From Elusimicrobia bacterium GWA2_66_18 (GTDB lineage Bacteria; Elusimicrobiota; Elusimicrobia; UBA1565; UBA9628), in contig MGTX01000019.1 in assembly GCA_001799675.1 (NCBI GenBank), positions 11,168 to 75,167 of the forward strand: DNA of 64,000 nt, read 5' to 3'. Shown here piece after piece: positions 1-8,898 of this stretch. Numbering within the stretch: the first letter of the stretch is position 1; every line of letters starts with the position of its first letter. The notes below the pieces were generated by a model. That model was not told the origin of the DNA and ran no database searches. It saw only the letters and a list, made by a program, of their open reading frames with translations. The translations under genes and the position numbers were made by a program.

Positions 1-1
1 C

Positions 2-433
2 TGCGTGCGCGGCGCGCGCAAGCTGCCGGCGGCCGCCCTCGTCCTCGCGCTGGCTTGGCTCGGGACGTCTTGGACGAATCGCAACTGGCGAGCCGACCGC
101 CTTCGCGCCGAGGCCTTCCAATGGGCGTCAGCGGGACGGCCGGCCGCCGAGGTCGACGCGGCCCTCTCCGCCTCGGAGTCGCTGCGGCCGCACCCCGAGG
201 CGGCGCGCCTGCGCGCGGAACTGGGCCTGGCCGGCGCGGCAGTTGGCGTAGATCGGCGCCTCGATGAGGCGGCGTTCCACCTGGAGCGTGCGGTCTCCAT
301 GGACCCGTACCGCGCTTCGAACTGGCTGCTGCTCGAGGGCGTCTACCGTCGGCGGGGACGCGCTGCGGACGCCGCGCGCGCCCGCGAGCGCGCAGCCCGC
401 CACTGCCCGTCCTTGCGCGGCGGTGCGGCGTGA
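2..433 (+). CDS. TPR-like protein, 5'-truncated by window edge
   Basis: The frame is open from the first bases, so the GTG at 5 may be internal and the gene probably begins outside the window. The visible part has one hydrophobic segment (about residues 8-22) followed by helical, Ala/Arg-rich sequence with a TPR-like pattern (LERAVSMDPYRASNWLLL). Sequences like this form the C-terminal tail of O-antigen ligase/TPR proteins, and a complete protein of that kind lies at 34118-36754, so a ligase C-terminus is a reasonable guess. Its stop overlaps the next start by 4 nt. Function cannot be fixed from the fragment. Confidence 0.5.
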   Translation, partial: CVRGARKLPAAALVLALAWLGTSWTNRNWRADRLRAEAFQWASAGRPAAEVDAALSASESLRPHPEAARLRAELGLAGAAVGVDRRLDEAAFHLERAVSMDPYRASNWLLLEGVYRRRGRAADAARARERAARHCPSLRGGAA

Positions 434-2373
434 GGCGCGAGCCGGCGTCCCAAGAGGCCGCGGCGGCCGCCGCGCTGGCCGCGGCGGCCGCGGCACTCCT
501 TCTCCCCTTCTGGTTGAGGGGCCTGACGCCTTTCTGGGGTGATCTCACCTACCTCCACCATCCCTGGCGCGCGGCCCCCGCAACGCTCATGCAGGCCGGG
601 CGCGCGCCCCTGTGGGAGCCGTCCCTCTATCTGGGCATGCCCATGCTGGGAGCCATGCAGGGCGGCCTCCTCTATCCGCCGACCGTCCTCTTCGTCACCT
701 TCGACTTCGCCTCCGCGCTGGCGCTCTTCCAGCTGTTCCATTATTTCCTGGCGGGCTGGCTGGCCGCCCTGTGGCTGAGGTCCTTGCGTCTGAACTGGGG
801 AGCCAGCGTGGGCGGCGGGGTCTCTCTCGCGTTGGGGGGGGTGATGATCAGCCGCATGCCCTTTCTGAACCATCTCGCCGTGCTGGCGTGGGCTCCGGCT
901 TTGCTCCTCTTCTTCCGACGCCCAGCCCAGTTGACGGCGGTCTTCTCGCTCATGTTCCTGGCCGGCTACCCCACCTTCCTGCCCGGCGCGGCCGCCGCCG
1001 CCTGGGCCCTGGCCCTGGCTCTGCGCCGCAGGGGCGCGCCGGGACCGGCTTCATGGGTCGCGGCGTGGACGGCGGCGGGCGCTCTCGCATCGGCGGTATG
1101 CGCGGCTCAACTCCTGCCCGGCCTCGAACTTAGCGCGCTCTCGCGCCGAGCGGGAGGCGTCGACCCGGCGGAGGCCCTCCAATGGGGTTTCGCCCTTGCG
1201 GACCTGCGCCAGTGGGTCAGCCCTCTGCTCGTGCCTCTTTCCGCCTTCCACCCCGCCGCGCAATGGTGGAAATGCGTCTACATCGGTCTCGCCGCGATGA
1301 CCGCCGTGATCGCTGGATTGTTCTTCCTGCCGCGGCGTCGGACTGCGACGCTGGCGGGCTTCCTCGCCGCGGTCGCCGTACTCCTGCTGGGAGCGTCCAA
1401 TCCCGTCTCTCGTCGTCTTTGGGAGATAATTCCTCCCTTGAGGTACGTGCGTTATCCCGGCAATCTCTCCTATCTCGCCTTGCTGCCGCTGGCCGCCCTC
1501 GTCGGAGCCGGGCTCTCCCGTCTGCGCGCCGCACCCGTCCTGACCGCGCTCGTCGCGGCGGAGCTCCTGACCTGCGGCTGGCTGGCTACGCCCGCCGCGC
1601 CCCGGGGTCTCTTCACCGAGGCGGGGCCGCTGGTGCGGGCACTTCAGGAGCGTCAAGGAACGGCGCGTTACCTCCTATCGCCGCTTGCCCTGGAGTCTTC
1701 CTCCGGGGCGAACGTGTCGGATTGGAAGACGCGCCTCTACGGCCTCACCAATGCGCCCTACCGCCTGCGCGCGATCGCCAACTTCGGCGAGCCCCTGGTG
1801 CCGGCCGCCAGCTACGCCTTCATGGACCGGCTCTACCGGGCCCGCGGCGCGGCCGAGGCCGCGGCGTGGATGCCCTGGGCCGGAGCCTCGCGCCTTCTCA
1901 CCCCCGAGCCTCCCGCGCCGACTCCGCTCCTTATCGCGGAGGGACGCTCCCTCTGGTCCGTCTCCAGGCTCGCCACGCCGGCGTCCGCGGCGTATCTCTT
2001 CTCGACGCGGGCCGGCGCCGCTCTGCCGGAGGCTCTGCCGGACTTGCCGCCGCCGCTTGGCCGGCCGCTGGCGGTGGAGCGCTCCCGTGAGGACCGCTTC
2101 GAGGTCTCCGGCGAAGGGGAGGGCTGGGTCTACGTCTGCGAGCCGCGCTATCCCGGCTGGCGCGCGACGCTCGAGACGCCGCAGGGCTCGCGTCCAGCCG
2201 GAACCTCGCCCGCGCTCGGCGCCTTCCAAAAGGCCGCCGTGCCGCCCGGTCCGTGGAAGCTGAGTTTCCGCTACGACCCATCCAGTTGGCGCCTGGGCGT
2301 GCTCGCCTCCGCGGCCGCGTTGCTGGGGTTCGGAGCGTATTGGTATCATCGTGCGGTCCGTCATGTCGCGTAA
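430..2373 (+). CDS. YfhO-family polytopic membrane protein (1)
   Basis: A 647-residue polytopic membrane protein. The N-terminal outside loop has the YfhO pattern (WGDLTYLHHPW, then APLWEPSLYLGMPMLG and a YPP), and the C-terminus has the typical soluble YPGWRA module followed by a last membrane helix. YfhO proteins are GT-C-fold membrane proteins thought to add sugars to cell-surface polymers from lipid-linked donors; Bacillus YfhO acts on lipoteichoic acid, a polymer not expected here. It is shorter than the roughly 850-residue Bacillus proteins. The GTG start lies in a GTGA overlap with the previous stop. The acceptor is unknown. Confidence 0.8.
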   Translation: MRREPASQEAAAAAALAAAAAALLLPFWLRGLTPFWGDLTYLHHPWRAAPATLMQAGRAPLWEPSLYLGMPMLGAMQGGLLYPPTVLFVTFDFASALALFQLFHYFLAGWLAALWLRSLRLNWGASVGGGVSLALGGVMISRMPFLNHLAVLAWAPALLLFFRRPAQLTAVFSLMFLAGYPTFLPGAAAAAWALALALRRRGAPGPASWVAAWTAAGALASAVCAAQLLPGLELSALSRRAGGVDPAEALQWGFALADLRQWVSPLLVPLSAFHPAAQWWKCVYIGLAAMTAVIAGLFFLPRRRTATLAGFLAAVAVLLLGASNPVSRRLWEIIPPLRYVRYPGNLSYLALLPLAALVGAGLSRLRAAPVLTALVAAELLTCGWLATPAAPRGLFTEAGPLVRALQERQGTARYLLSPLALESSSGANVSDWKTRLYGLTNAPYRLRAIANFGEPLVPAASYAFMDRLYRARGAAEAAAWMPWAGASRLLTPEPPAPTPLLIAEGRSLWSVSRLATPASAAYLFSTRAGAALPEALPDLPPPLGRPLAVERSREDRFEVSGEGEGWVYVCEPRYPGWRATLETPQGSRPAGTSPALGAFQKAAVPPGPWKLSFRYDPSSWRLGVLASAAALLGFGAYWYHRAVRHVA

Positions 2374-4216
2374 GGACCTTCTCGTCTTCCTCCTCTGGTG
2401 CATCGCGGTCCTGACCCTGCTCGCTCCGGTATGGGCCCGTTGCGGCATGGCCTTCTTCAACCACGGCGATCTCTACACCTACCATGCCCCCCTGCGCTCT
2501 CTGACCGCTTCCTCTCTCATCGAGGGGCATCTCCCGTTCTGGGACCCTTATATCCTCCTCGGCACGCCGCACGCGGCCAACCCTCAGGCCGTCCTCTTCT
2601 ACCCTCCGGCCCTGCTCGCGGCCGTGTTCCCCGTCGTGGCCGCTCTGACCTGGGACCAGGTCCTGCATATCCTGTGGGCGGGTTTAGGCGTCTTCCTTCT
2701 CGCGCGCGCCCACCGTCTGGATCGGGCCGGCGCCGCCGTCCTGGCCTCAGCCTATGCTCTCTCCCCTTTCCTTGTTTATCGGGTGACCGCCGGCATCCCC
2801 ACGCTTCTGGCCGCGCTGTCCTGGGCGCCATGGGTGTGGCTGGCGTGGCTGTCCGGCGTTCCCGGCCTCTTGGGCGCCTCATTGGCGCTCCAGCTCCTCT
2901 CGGGACACGGCCAATTCCTCCTCATCAACCTCGTCGCGATGGCGGTCTGGTCGCTCTGCCGGGACGGCCGCCGCGCCCTCCTGGGCCGATTCGCGCGCGA
3001 GGGCATCCTCGCCCTCGCGCTGACCGCGGTGCAGTGGGTCCCGACCGCGCAGTTCCTGCGCCTCTCCGTGCGCTCCGATTGGTCCGGCGCCATGAGCGGC
3101 GCCTACGCGCTCGCGCCGGGCGCGCTCTGGACCTGGCTATCGCCGGGAGCGCTGGGGACGCCTCTCTCGGGCGACTGGCTGGACGCGGTTTCCGTCTTCT
3201 ACGAGACCTGCGGCGGCTGCGTCGGCCTGCCGGCCTTGGCTCTGGCCTTCTGGGGCGCGGCGCGCGGCCGTCGGCGCGCCCCGGTCCTGGTCCTGGCCGC
3301 GCTCGGCGTCTTCCTCGCCTTCGGTCCGCGCGGGATCCTCGCGCGCCGACTGCTGAACTTCGCCGTGCTCTCCTACCTGCGCACGCCGTCGCGTTGGCTC
3401 TTCCTCGCCGTCTGGGCGGCCGTCCTGTCCGCCGGGGCCGGCTGGGCGGCGCTGCCGGCGAAGCGCTGGCCCGCGGGCGCGCGCCTGGGCGCCGTTCTTG
3501 CGGCCTTTCTCCCTCTGGCGTTCTGGGACGCGGCCTTCTTGCGTCCGCAGGATCCGTCGGTATTCCTCGCCGCTCGCTGCGGCATCGCGGAGCGCCTGGG
3601 GGGACGTCCCTTGCGCGTGCTGACCGACCCCGCTCTGGCCAACCCCAACAAGAGCATCCTCTATCGCCTGCGCAACGTCAACGGCTACGAGGCTTTCTAC
3701 CTTAAGTCCGTGCCGCCCTGGGCCGCCGCGGCCGAGGGGGAGGCCGCGGTCGACGCCAGCCGCGTCTTCGTCTCGCGCTGGCCGTCGGAGGTCTTGGCCC
3801 GGGCCGGCGTCGGGGTCCGCTTGGCGGCCGACGGCCTGTCGGAGAGTCCGGCGTGGCCTCTGGCCGCGTTCATCGATGCGTCGGGGCGGCGCGTGGGCAA
3901 CACTCCGCGCGTGACGCTTGAGCGCTCCGAACGCTGGCGCATCCTGGCCTTCCCTCCCGTGGGAGCCGCGGCCATGACCCTAGCCGAGCCTTCCTATCCT
4001 GGCTGGCGCGCATGGGTCGGGGGCTCTCCCGCCCGGCTCGAGGCCTGGGATGGGGTCTTCCAATCCGTCGTCGTGCCCGCGGGCTTCCCTCGGCACTTAC
4101 CCTTCTCTGTGACTCTGGAGTTCCGTCCCACGTTGTGGCCGTGGCTGGCGCTCCTCTCGGCCGCGGCCTGGGCGCTGTGGCTGTCGGCGTTCGCCCGCCG
4201 CGCGGAGGACGCGTGA
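2363..4216 (+). CDS. YfhO-family polytopic membrane protein (2)
   Basis: A second YfhO-type protein (617 residues), paralogous to its neighbour: HGDLYTYHAPL near the N-terminus, then LPFWDPYILLGTPHAANPQ, a dozen or so hydrophobic helices, and a C-terminal EPSYPGWRAWVGG module plus a final helix. The ATG at 2363 is chosen because the protein then starts MSRKDLLVFLL straight into the first helix; a GTG at 2351 is in frame. It overlaps the upstream gene by 11 bp. Tandem YfhO genes suggest two different decorations or two acceptors in the same surface-glycan pathway (inference). Confidence 0.8.
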   Translation: MSRKDLLVFLLWCIAVLTLLAPVWARCGMAFFNHGDLYTYHAPLRSLTASSLIEGHLPFWDPYILLGTPHAANPQAVLFYPPALLAAVFPVVAALTWDQVLHILWAGLGVFLLARAHRLDRAGAAVLASAYALSPFLVYRVTAGIPTLLAALSWAPWVWLAWLSGVPGLLGASLALQLLSGHGQFLLINLVAMAVWSLCRDGRRALLGRFAREGILALALTAVQWVPTAQFLRLSVRSDWSGAMSGAYALAPGALWTWLSPGALGTPLSGDWLDAVSVFYETCGGCVGLPALALAFWGAARGRRRAPVLVLAALGVFLAFGPRGILARRLLNFAVLSYLRTPSRWLFLAVWAAVLSAGAGWAALPAKRWPAGARLGAVLAAFLPLAFWDAAFLRPQDPSVFLAARCGIAERLGGRPLRVLTDPALANPNKSILYRLRNVNGYEAFYLKSVPPWAAAAEGEAAVDASRVFVSRWPSEVLARAGVGVRLAADGLSESPAWPLAAFIDASGRRVGNTPRVTLERSERWRILAFPPVGAAAMTLAEPSYPGWRAWVGGSPARLEAWDGVFQSVVVPAGFPRHLPFSVTLEFRPTLWPWLALLSAAAWALWLSAFARRAEDA

Positions 4217-5199
4217 ATATGCGCCGAGGGCTCTCCGTCCTCGCCGCCTTGACGGGAACCGGCTTATTCCTATGGCTGGCCCTGCGCGGCGTGCGCTTCG
4301 ACCAACTCGGCCGCGCGCTGGCGCAGGCGCGCTGGGGCTGGCTCCTGCCGATGGCCGTCATCGTCTTTTTGGACCTCGTCGTGCGCGCGGTGCGCTGGCG
4401 TATCCTCCTCTCGCGGGCGCGGCCGGACGCCCCCGTAGGCGAGCTCCTGCGTTTGGAGGCCGTCGGCCTGGCGGTCAACAACGTGCTCTTCATGCGTCTG
4501 GGCGAGTTGGCCCGCGGCGTGCTGGCCGGCCGCTGCCTCGGCTTCTCCGCCTTCGCGGCCCTGGCCAGCGTCGCCGTCGAGCGAACCCTCGATGTGGCGG
4601 CCCTGCTGACGATCTTCGTGACGGCGTCGACCGTAGCGCCGGGTTTCGTGCCGGCCGCCGTGCGCAACGGAGCTCTCCTCGTGCTCGCCGGGGCCCTCGG
4701 GGCCCTCACGGCGCTGGCTATCGCCGAGGGGGCCGTAGCCGAGGGCGGCTGGATCGAGCGCGCCCTGCGTCGGTGGCCCAAGGTCCACTCCCTCGTCGGA
4801 CAGCTCTGCCTGGGCGCGTCGGTCCTGCGCGACCCGGCCTCCGCCTTCAAAGCCGCGGCCTTGAGTCTGCTCCTTTGGTCCGTGGACGCGGGCCTCTACT
4901 GGGCCGGGGCTCGGGCCCTCGGTTTCGGGGAGTTCATGGACTATCCGCGAGCGGTCCTGACTTTGTCGTGGGCCGGGGCCAGTTCCGCCATCCCCGCCGC
5001 CCCCGGCGCCATCGGCACCTTCGAGGCCTTCGTCGCCGACATTCTAGGCAAGTTCGGCGCCTCGCCCGAACAGGGTTTGGCCTACGCCCTGGTCTGCCAC
5101 ATGGTCATGTATCTCCTGGTGACCGTCACCGGACTGGTCCTGCTTTCCCGCCTAGGGCTGTCGCTGGCTGATCTAAGGGGGGAGGTCGAGAAGAAGTGA
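4213..5199 (+). CDS. Lysylphosphatidylglycerol synthase TM-domain / UPF0104 family protein
   Basis: A 328-residue integral membrane protein matching the LPG_synthase_TM (UPF0104, AglD-like) family: short N-terminus, a charged VRAVRWRILL segment, the conserved LRLGELARG-type motif (FMRLGELARGVLAGRCLG), VERTLDVAALL, and a late AAPGAIGTFEAF motif. Family members accompany polysaccharide and glycolipid genes and are thought to act on lipid-linked substrates or in flipping. There is no soluble lysyl-transferase domain, so it is not MprF itself. The GTG start overlaps the upstream stop as GTGA; an ATG two codons later is possible. Confidence 0.8.
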   Translation: MNMRRGLSVLAALTGTGLFLWLALRGVRFDQLGRALAQARWGWLLPMAVIVFLDLVVRAVRWRILLSRARPDAPVGELLRLEAVGLAVNNVLFMRLGELARGVLAGRCLGFSAFAALASVAVERTLDVAALLTIFVTASTVAPGFVPAAVRNGALLVLAGALGALTALAIAEGAVAEGGWIERALRRWPKVHSLVGQLCLGASVLRDPASAFKAAALSLLLWSVDAGLYWAGARALGFGEFMDYPRAVLTLSWAGASSAIPAAPGAIGTFEAFVADILGKFGASPEQGLAYALVCHMVMYLLVTVTGLVLLSRLGLSLADLRGEVEKK

Positions 5200-6218
5200 G
5201 GCTTTCGCTCCTGTCTCTGCTCGCCTGCCCCGTCTGCGGGGGAGACATCAAGTTTTCCGCGCTGCAGAGCTTTCCCCGCCACGACGAGCCCGTCGACTCG
5301 GGGACGTTGGCGTGCGTCGCCTGCGCGCGGGAATACCCCGTCGAGGGAGGCATCCCGCGGCTGCGCCCGCCGCAGGCAATCTCGGCGCGCGCGGACAAGA
5401 CGCGGCGCAGCTTCGGCTGGGAATGGCTGCGCTACCCCGGCTCGCGCCCCGGCGACAAGGCCGTCTTCCTCGAGGAGACCATGATTGCGCCCGAGGAGTT
5501 CGCGGGCAATCGCGTGCTCGACGCCGGCTGCGGCATGGGGCGCTACGGCGCCGTCGCGATATCGCTCGGGGCGGAGGTCGTGGCTTTAGACCTATCGGAG
5601 AGCCTCCTGCGCATGGCCGAGGCCGCGCGGACCGAGCCGAGGCTGCATCCCGTCGAGGGAGACCTCCTCCACCCGCCGTTCAAGAAAGGGGTCTTCGACA
5701 TCGTCTACAGCCAGGGCGTGCTCCACCACACCTCCGACACCCATGCGTCCTTCAAGGCCGTGGCCGCCCTTGTCAAACCGCGCGGCCTCCTTGCGATTTG
5801 GCTCTACGGAAAGGCCGGCCGCTACCAGGACTTCGCCACGAACCCCATCCGGCCCGACCGTGAGTGGATCATCCGTCGCCGGCGCCTGGCATGGTTCCTC
5901 GTCCTGATCCGCCACGTCCTCAGCGACGTCCTGCGTGTCTTCACTACGCGCCTGCCCGTATCCGTGACCTATGCTCTCTGCTATCCGTTGACGTTCCTGG
6001 GCGCGGTTCCCGGCTTGAAATATCTGACCTTCTCCGTTGATCCGGATTTCCAAGCGCGTCTCATCGAGAACTTCGACTGGATCGCGCCTCCCTTCCAGTG
6101 GCACCACACCAAGGAGGAACTCGCGCGTTGGTACGAGGAGGAGGGCTTCTCCGTCGTGAAGCTTCTGCCGCATGGCCTCGTTCCCAAGCCCGGCGCGCTG
6201 GGCCGCAGGCTCAAGTGA
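5196..6218 (+). CDS. Class I SAM-dependent methyltransferase with N-terminal Trm112-like zinc ribbon
   Basis: 340 residues. The N-terminus carries CPVCG and CVAC pairs followed by EYPVEGGIPRLRP, a Trm112p-like zinc ribbon. The Rossmann domain follows with SAM motif I (VLDAGCGMGRYG), an acidic ALDLS and motif IV-like FDIVYSQGVLHH, which fits Methyltransf_11/25. The C-terminal third is hydrophobic and basic and may touch the membrane. The start is a GTGA overlap. Position between glycan membrane proteins and a GT4 suggests it methylates a sugar or a lipid-linked intermediate; the substrate is not readable. Confidence 0.8.
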   Translation: MRLSLLSLLACPVCGGDIKFSALQSFPRHDEPVDSGTLACVACAREYPVEGGIPRLRPPQAISARADKTRRSFGWEWLRYPGSRPGDKAVFLEETMIAPEEFAGNRVLDAGCGMGRYGAVAISLGAEVVALDLSESLLRMAEAARTEPRLHPVEGDLLHPPFKKGVFDIVYSQGVLHHTSDTHASFKAVAALVKPRGLLAIWLYGKAGRYQDFATNPIRPDREWIIRRRRLAWFLVLIRHVLSDVLRVFTTRLPVSVTYALCYPLTFLGAVPGLKYLTFSVDPDFQARLIENFDWIAPPFQWHHTKEELARWYEEEGFSVVKLLPHGLVPKPGALGRRLK

Positions 6219-7345
6219 GGACCCTGTCCGTCGTCATGGTGAGCGCCGGCTTCTGGCCGGCCGTGGGGGGCTCGGAGCGCCAGGCGCTGGAACAGTCGGC
6301 CGCCCTGGCCGCGCGCGGTCACCGCGTGACCGTTCTCACGCGCCGTCTGGGCCGACTGGCGGCTTGCGAAGAATTCCGTGGTCTATCCGTGCGCCGCCTT
6401 CCCGTCTTCGGGGCCGGCGCGCTGGACTCGTTCTGTTTTCTGTTCGGCGTGTTCTACTGGCTTCTTCTTCACTGGACCGAATGGGACGCGGTCCACGCCC
6501 ATCTGGCCGGCTCGCCGGCGTTGTCCGCCACGCTGGCCGCGCGCCTGCTCGGCCGCCCCGCCCTGGTCAAGCTTGGCGGCGGACGAGGCATCGGGGAGTT
6601 GGCGGCCTCGTCCCGGACGGCCTGGGGCCGGGCGAAACTGCGCGTTCTCGGGGCCTTAAGGCCTCTATTCATCGCCGTTGTTCGGGACCTAGCCGACGAG
6701 GCGAGGGAGTTCTTGGGCCCGGTTCCCATCGAGGTCCTGCCCAACGGCGTGGACACGTCCACTTTTTCACCCGCCGACGCCGCGCGAAAAAAGGAACTGC
6801 GCGTCCGCCTCGGCTGGCCCGCGGACCTGCCGGTTTTTCTTTATACGGGTCGCTTCATCTCCGAGAAGCGCCTGCCCTGGTTCCTGCGCTTGTGGCGCGA
6901 GGCCTCGGCCGGGAGGGCCTTCGCGGTCCTCGTGGGCGAGGGTCCCGAGCGCGCCGCCGTGGAGATCGAGGCTTCCGGGGGCCGCGTCAGGGTGCTGGCG
7001 CCGAGCGAGGCTCTCTCGGAGATTTACGCGGCGGCCGACGTTTTTTTCCTGCCATCCACGTCCGAGGGACTCTCGAATTCGCTCCTTGAGGCCATGTCCT
7101 CAGGTCTGGCTCCTCTGGCCTCCGCCGTGGGCGGTACGGCAGAGACGATCGAGGACGGCCGCACGGGTCTCCTCTTCGGCCGGAACGACGAGCCGGCGCT
7201 TTTCGCGGCGGTTCGCCGGCTCATCGAGGAGAAGGGTCTCGTCGAACGGCTTGGGCGCGCGGCGCGCGCGGAAGTGGAAGCGCATTACAGTCTTTCCCGG
7301 GTGATTGAGCGTCTCGAGGATCTCTACTGCATGGAGACGTTGTGA
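6215..7345 (+). CDS. GT4-family glycosyltransferase
   Basis: 376 residues, GT-B fold. The N-terminal domain starts with VSAGFWPAVGGSERQALE, the donor-binding half has VLPNGVD and FLYTGRFISEKRLPW, and the EX7E motif is in STSEGLSNSLLEAMSSG. These are standard for retaining GT4 enzymes using nucleotide-sugar donors at the cytoplasmic membrane face. The GTG start at 6215 is preferred because it gives GTGA coupling and removes about 39 residues of non-homologous sequence that an upstream start would add. Donor and acceptor are unknown. Confidence 0.88.
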   Translation: MRTLSVVMVSAGFWPAVGGSERQALEQSAALAARGHRVTVLTRRLGRLAACEEFRGLSVRRLPVFGAGALDSFCFLFGVFYWLLLHWTEWDAVHAHLAGSPALSATLAARLLGRPALVKLGGGRGIGELAASSRTAWGRAKLRVLGALRPLFIAVVRDLADEAREFLGPVPIEVLPNGVDTSTFSPADAARKKELRVRLGWPADLPVFLYTGRFISEKRLPWFLRLWREASAGRAFAVLVGEGPERAAVEIEASGGRVRVLAPSEALSEIYAAADVFFLPSTSEGLSNSLLEAMSSGLAPLASAVGGTAETIEDGRTGLLFGRNDEPALFAAVRRLIEEKGLVERLGRAARAEVEAHYSLSRVIERLEDLYCMETL

Positions 7346-8838
7346 GCCGAGGGCGGCGCTTTGCGAGGAACGTGGGCTGGATCCTCGCTGGCCAGGCCGG
7401 GATCATGGCCGTCAACTTTATCTCGGTCCCCTATCTCCTGAGCGGTTTCGGGTCCGAGGCCTATGGCGTCTACCTCCTGATGTATGCGGTGGCCGGCTAC
7501 CTGGGACTCTTCCAGTTCGGGGCGGGCAGGGCCACGGTTAAGTTCGTCGCCGAGGCACGCGCCGCGGGCGAGGACGGCGCCCTGCGCGACGCCCTGCGAC
7601 ACTCGGCCAAGATTCACTTTCTCGGCGTGGGCGCGGCATCGGTGACGCTGTGGCTGGCGGCGGGACCTCTGACGCGCTCCGTCTTCGAGGTGCCCGTCTA
7701 TTACCGCGCCCATGCCTTGTGGTTGCTGCACGCAGCGGCCGTCGGCGGGGTGTTTGCGGCCGGCGTGCAGTGGGTGTCGGCGTCTTTCCAGGGTTTTCAG
7801 CGCTTCGCCTGGCCCGCATCGCTGTCCCTGCTCCAGGCGCTGTTGATGCCGCTGGGCTTGGTCGCGGTGCTGGCGTCCGGCCGCGGTCTGGGCGCGGCTG
7901 CGGTCTGGTACGCGGCGGTCCAGGCCGGGACTTTCGCGGTCGGGTTCTGGGCCCTGCGCCAGGCCTTGCGCGAGCACTCGGGCCGCAAGGGCTCCCTCGC
8001 CTTCATGCCTTTCGCGCGCTACGGCTTCTCCTTTTGGCCCGGCACCATTTCCAGTGTCGCTTCCTCTCAGATCGACAAGACCTTCGTGGCCAGCGTCCTA
8101 AACATCTCCGAGTTGACCTATTACGCCGTGCCTTCGGGCGTGCTCCAGCGCCTACAGACGCTCCCCTCGGCCATGGCCCACGCCCTGATGCCGGTGCTGA
8201 GCGAGGCGTGGCGGGCGCAGGACCTCGTGGAACTCACGCGCCTCTACTTACGCGCGGCCCGCGCCCTCTTCGTCCTGAGCCTGCCGGCTCTGGGACTGCT
8301 CCTGGTCTTGATGCCCCAGTTGCTCGGGCTGTGGCTGGGTCCGGTCTTCTCGGAGCGCGCGGCGGGGGCGGCCCGCCTGCTGGTCCTGGTCCAGGTCTGC
8401 GTGCTGGCCTACCACGCGCCGAACGCCTTGGCGGGGGGGCTCGGCGGCGGGCGGCTCGCCTCGGGCAGCGCCTGGGCGCAGACCCTGTTGAGCCTGGCTC
8501 TGTGGCCCGTGCTGATCCCGCGCTACGGTATCGCGGGTGCTGCGGCGGGCGCGCTCGTCGCCCAGGCCGCGGCCACCGCCTATTTTCTCCACCAAGCGCA
8601 CCATCGTCTGCTGGGGCTGTCCTGGGACCGATTCGCGCGCGCCGTCGTCTTCCCGTGCGTCGGACCGACCGCGGTCCTGCTGGGCGTGGCTTGGCTGGGG
8701 CGCCCCTTGGCCTGGACCTGGACCGGTTTCCTGATGGTTTGCGCGGCGGCCGCGGCCGCCTACGCGTCGGTTCTCTGGCGCATACTGCCCGAGGAGGACC
8801 GGCTCGCCGCGACACGCTGGCTCGAGCGACAGTCCTGA
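7342..8838 (+). CDS. Wzx-type polysaccharide flippase (MOP superfamily)
   Basis: 498 residues with about 12-14 hydrophobic helices. The N-terminus (RNVGWILAGQAGIMAVNFISV, then GSEAYGVYLL) is characteristic of polysaccharide biosynthesis/flippase proteins of the MOP superfamily, which move undecaprenyl-linked oligosaccharides to the outer face. It starts at a GTGA overlap and is the last gene of the run from base 2, so the glycan operon ends with its own exporter. Specificity cannot be predicted. Confidence 0.82.
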   Translation: MSRGRRFARNVGWILAGQAGIMAVNFISVPYLLSGFGSEAYGVYLLMYAVAGYLGLFQFGAGRATVKFVAEARAAGEDGALRDALRHSAKIHFLGVGAASVTLWLAAGPLTRSVFEVPVYYRAHALWLLHAAAVGGVFAAGVQWVSASFQGFQRFAWPASLSLLQALLMPLGLVAVLASGRGLGAAAVWYAAVQAGTFAVGFWALRQALREHSGRKGSLAFMPFARYGFSFWPGTISSVASSQIDKTFVASVLNISELTYYAVPSGVLQRLQTLPSAMAHALMPVLSEAWRAQDLVELTRLYLRAARALFVLSLPALGLLLVLMPQLLGLWLGPVFSERAAGAARLLVLVQVCVLAYHAPNALAGGLGGGRLASGSAWAQTLLSLALWPVLIPRYGIAGAAAGALVAQAAATAYFLHQAHHRLLGLSWDRFARAVVFPCVGPTAVLLGVAWLGRPLAWTWTGFLMVCAAAAAAYASVLWRILPEEDRLAATRWLERQS

Positions 8839-8867
8839 GGCCGACTTGCTAGGATGAGACTGATACC

Positions 8868-8897
8868 ATGAGAGCCCTCCGGCCCAAGGGAGCCTGA
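8868..8897 (+). CDS. Possible 9-codon leader peptide before asnB
   Basis: ATG at 8868 opens the tiny frame MRALRPKGA, which stops at 8895-8897, one base before the asnB GTG. A TAGGAT box (8850-8855) lies upstream. The asnB ribosome site (AAGGGAG, 8886-8892) sits inside this frame, so translating it could affect asnB initiation. It may be chance: nine codons are too few for statistics. Confidence 0.22.
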   Translation: MRALRPKGA

Positions 8898-8898
8898 C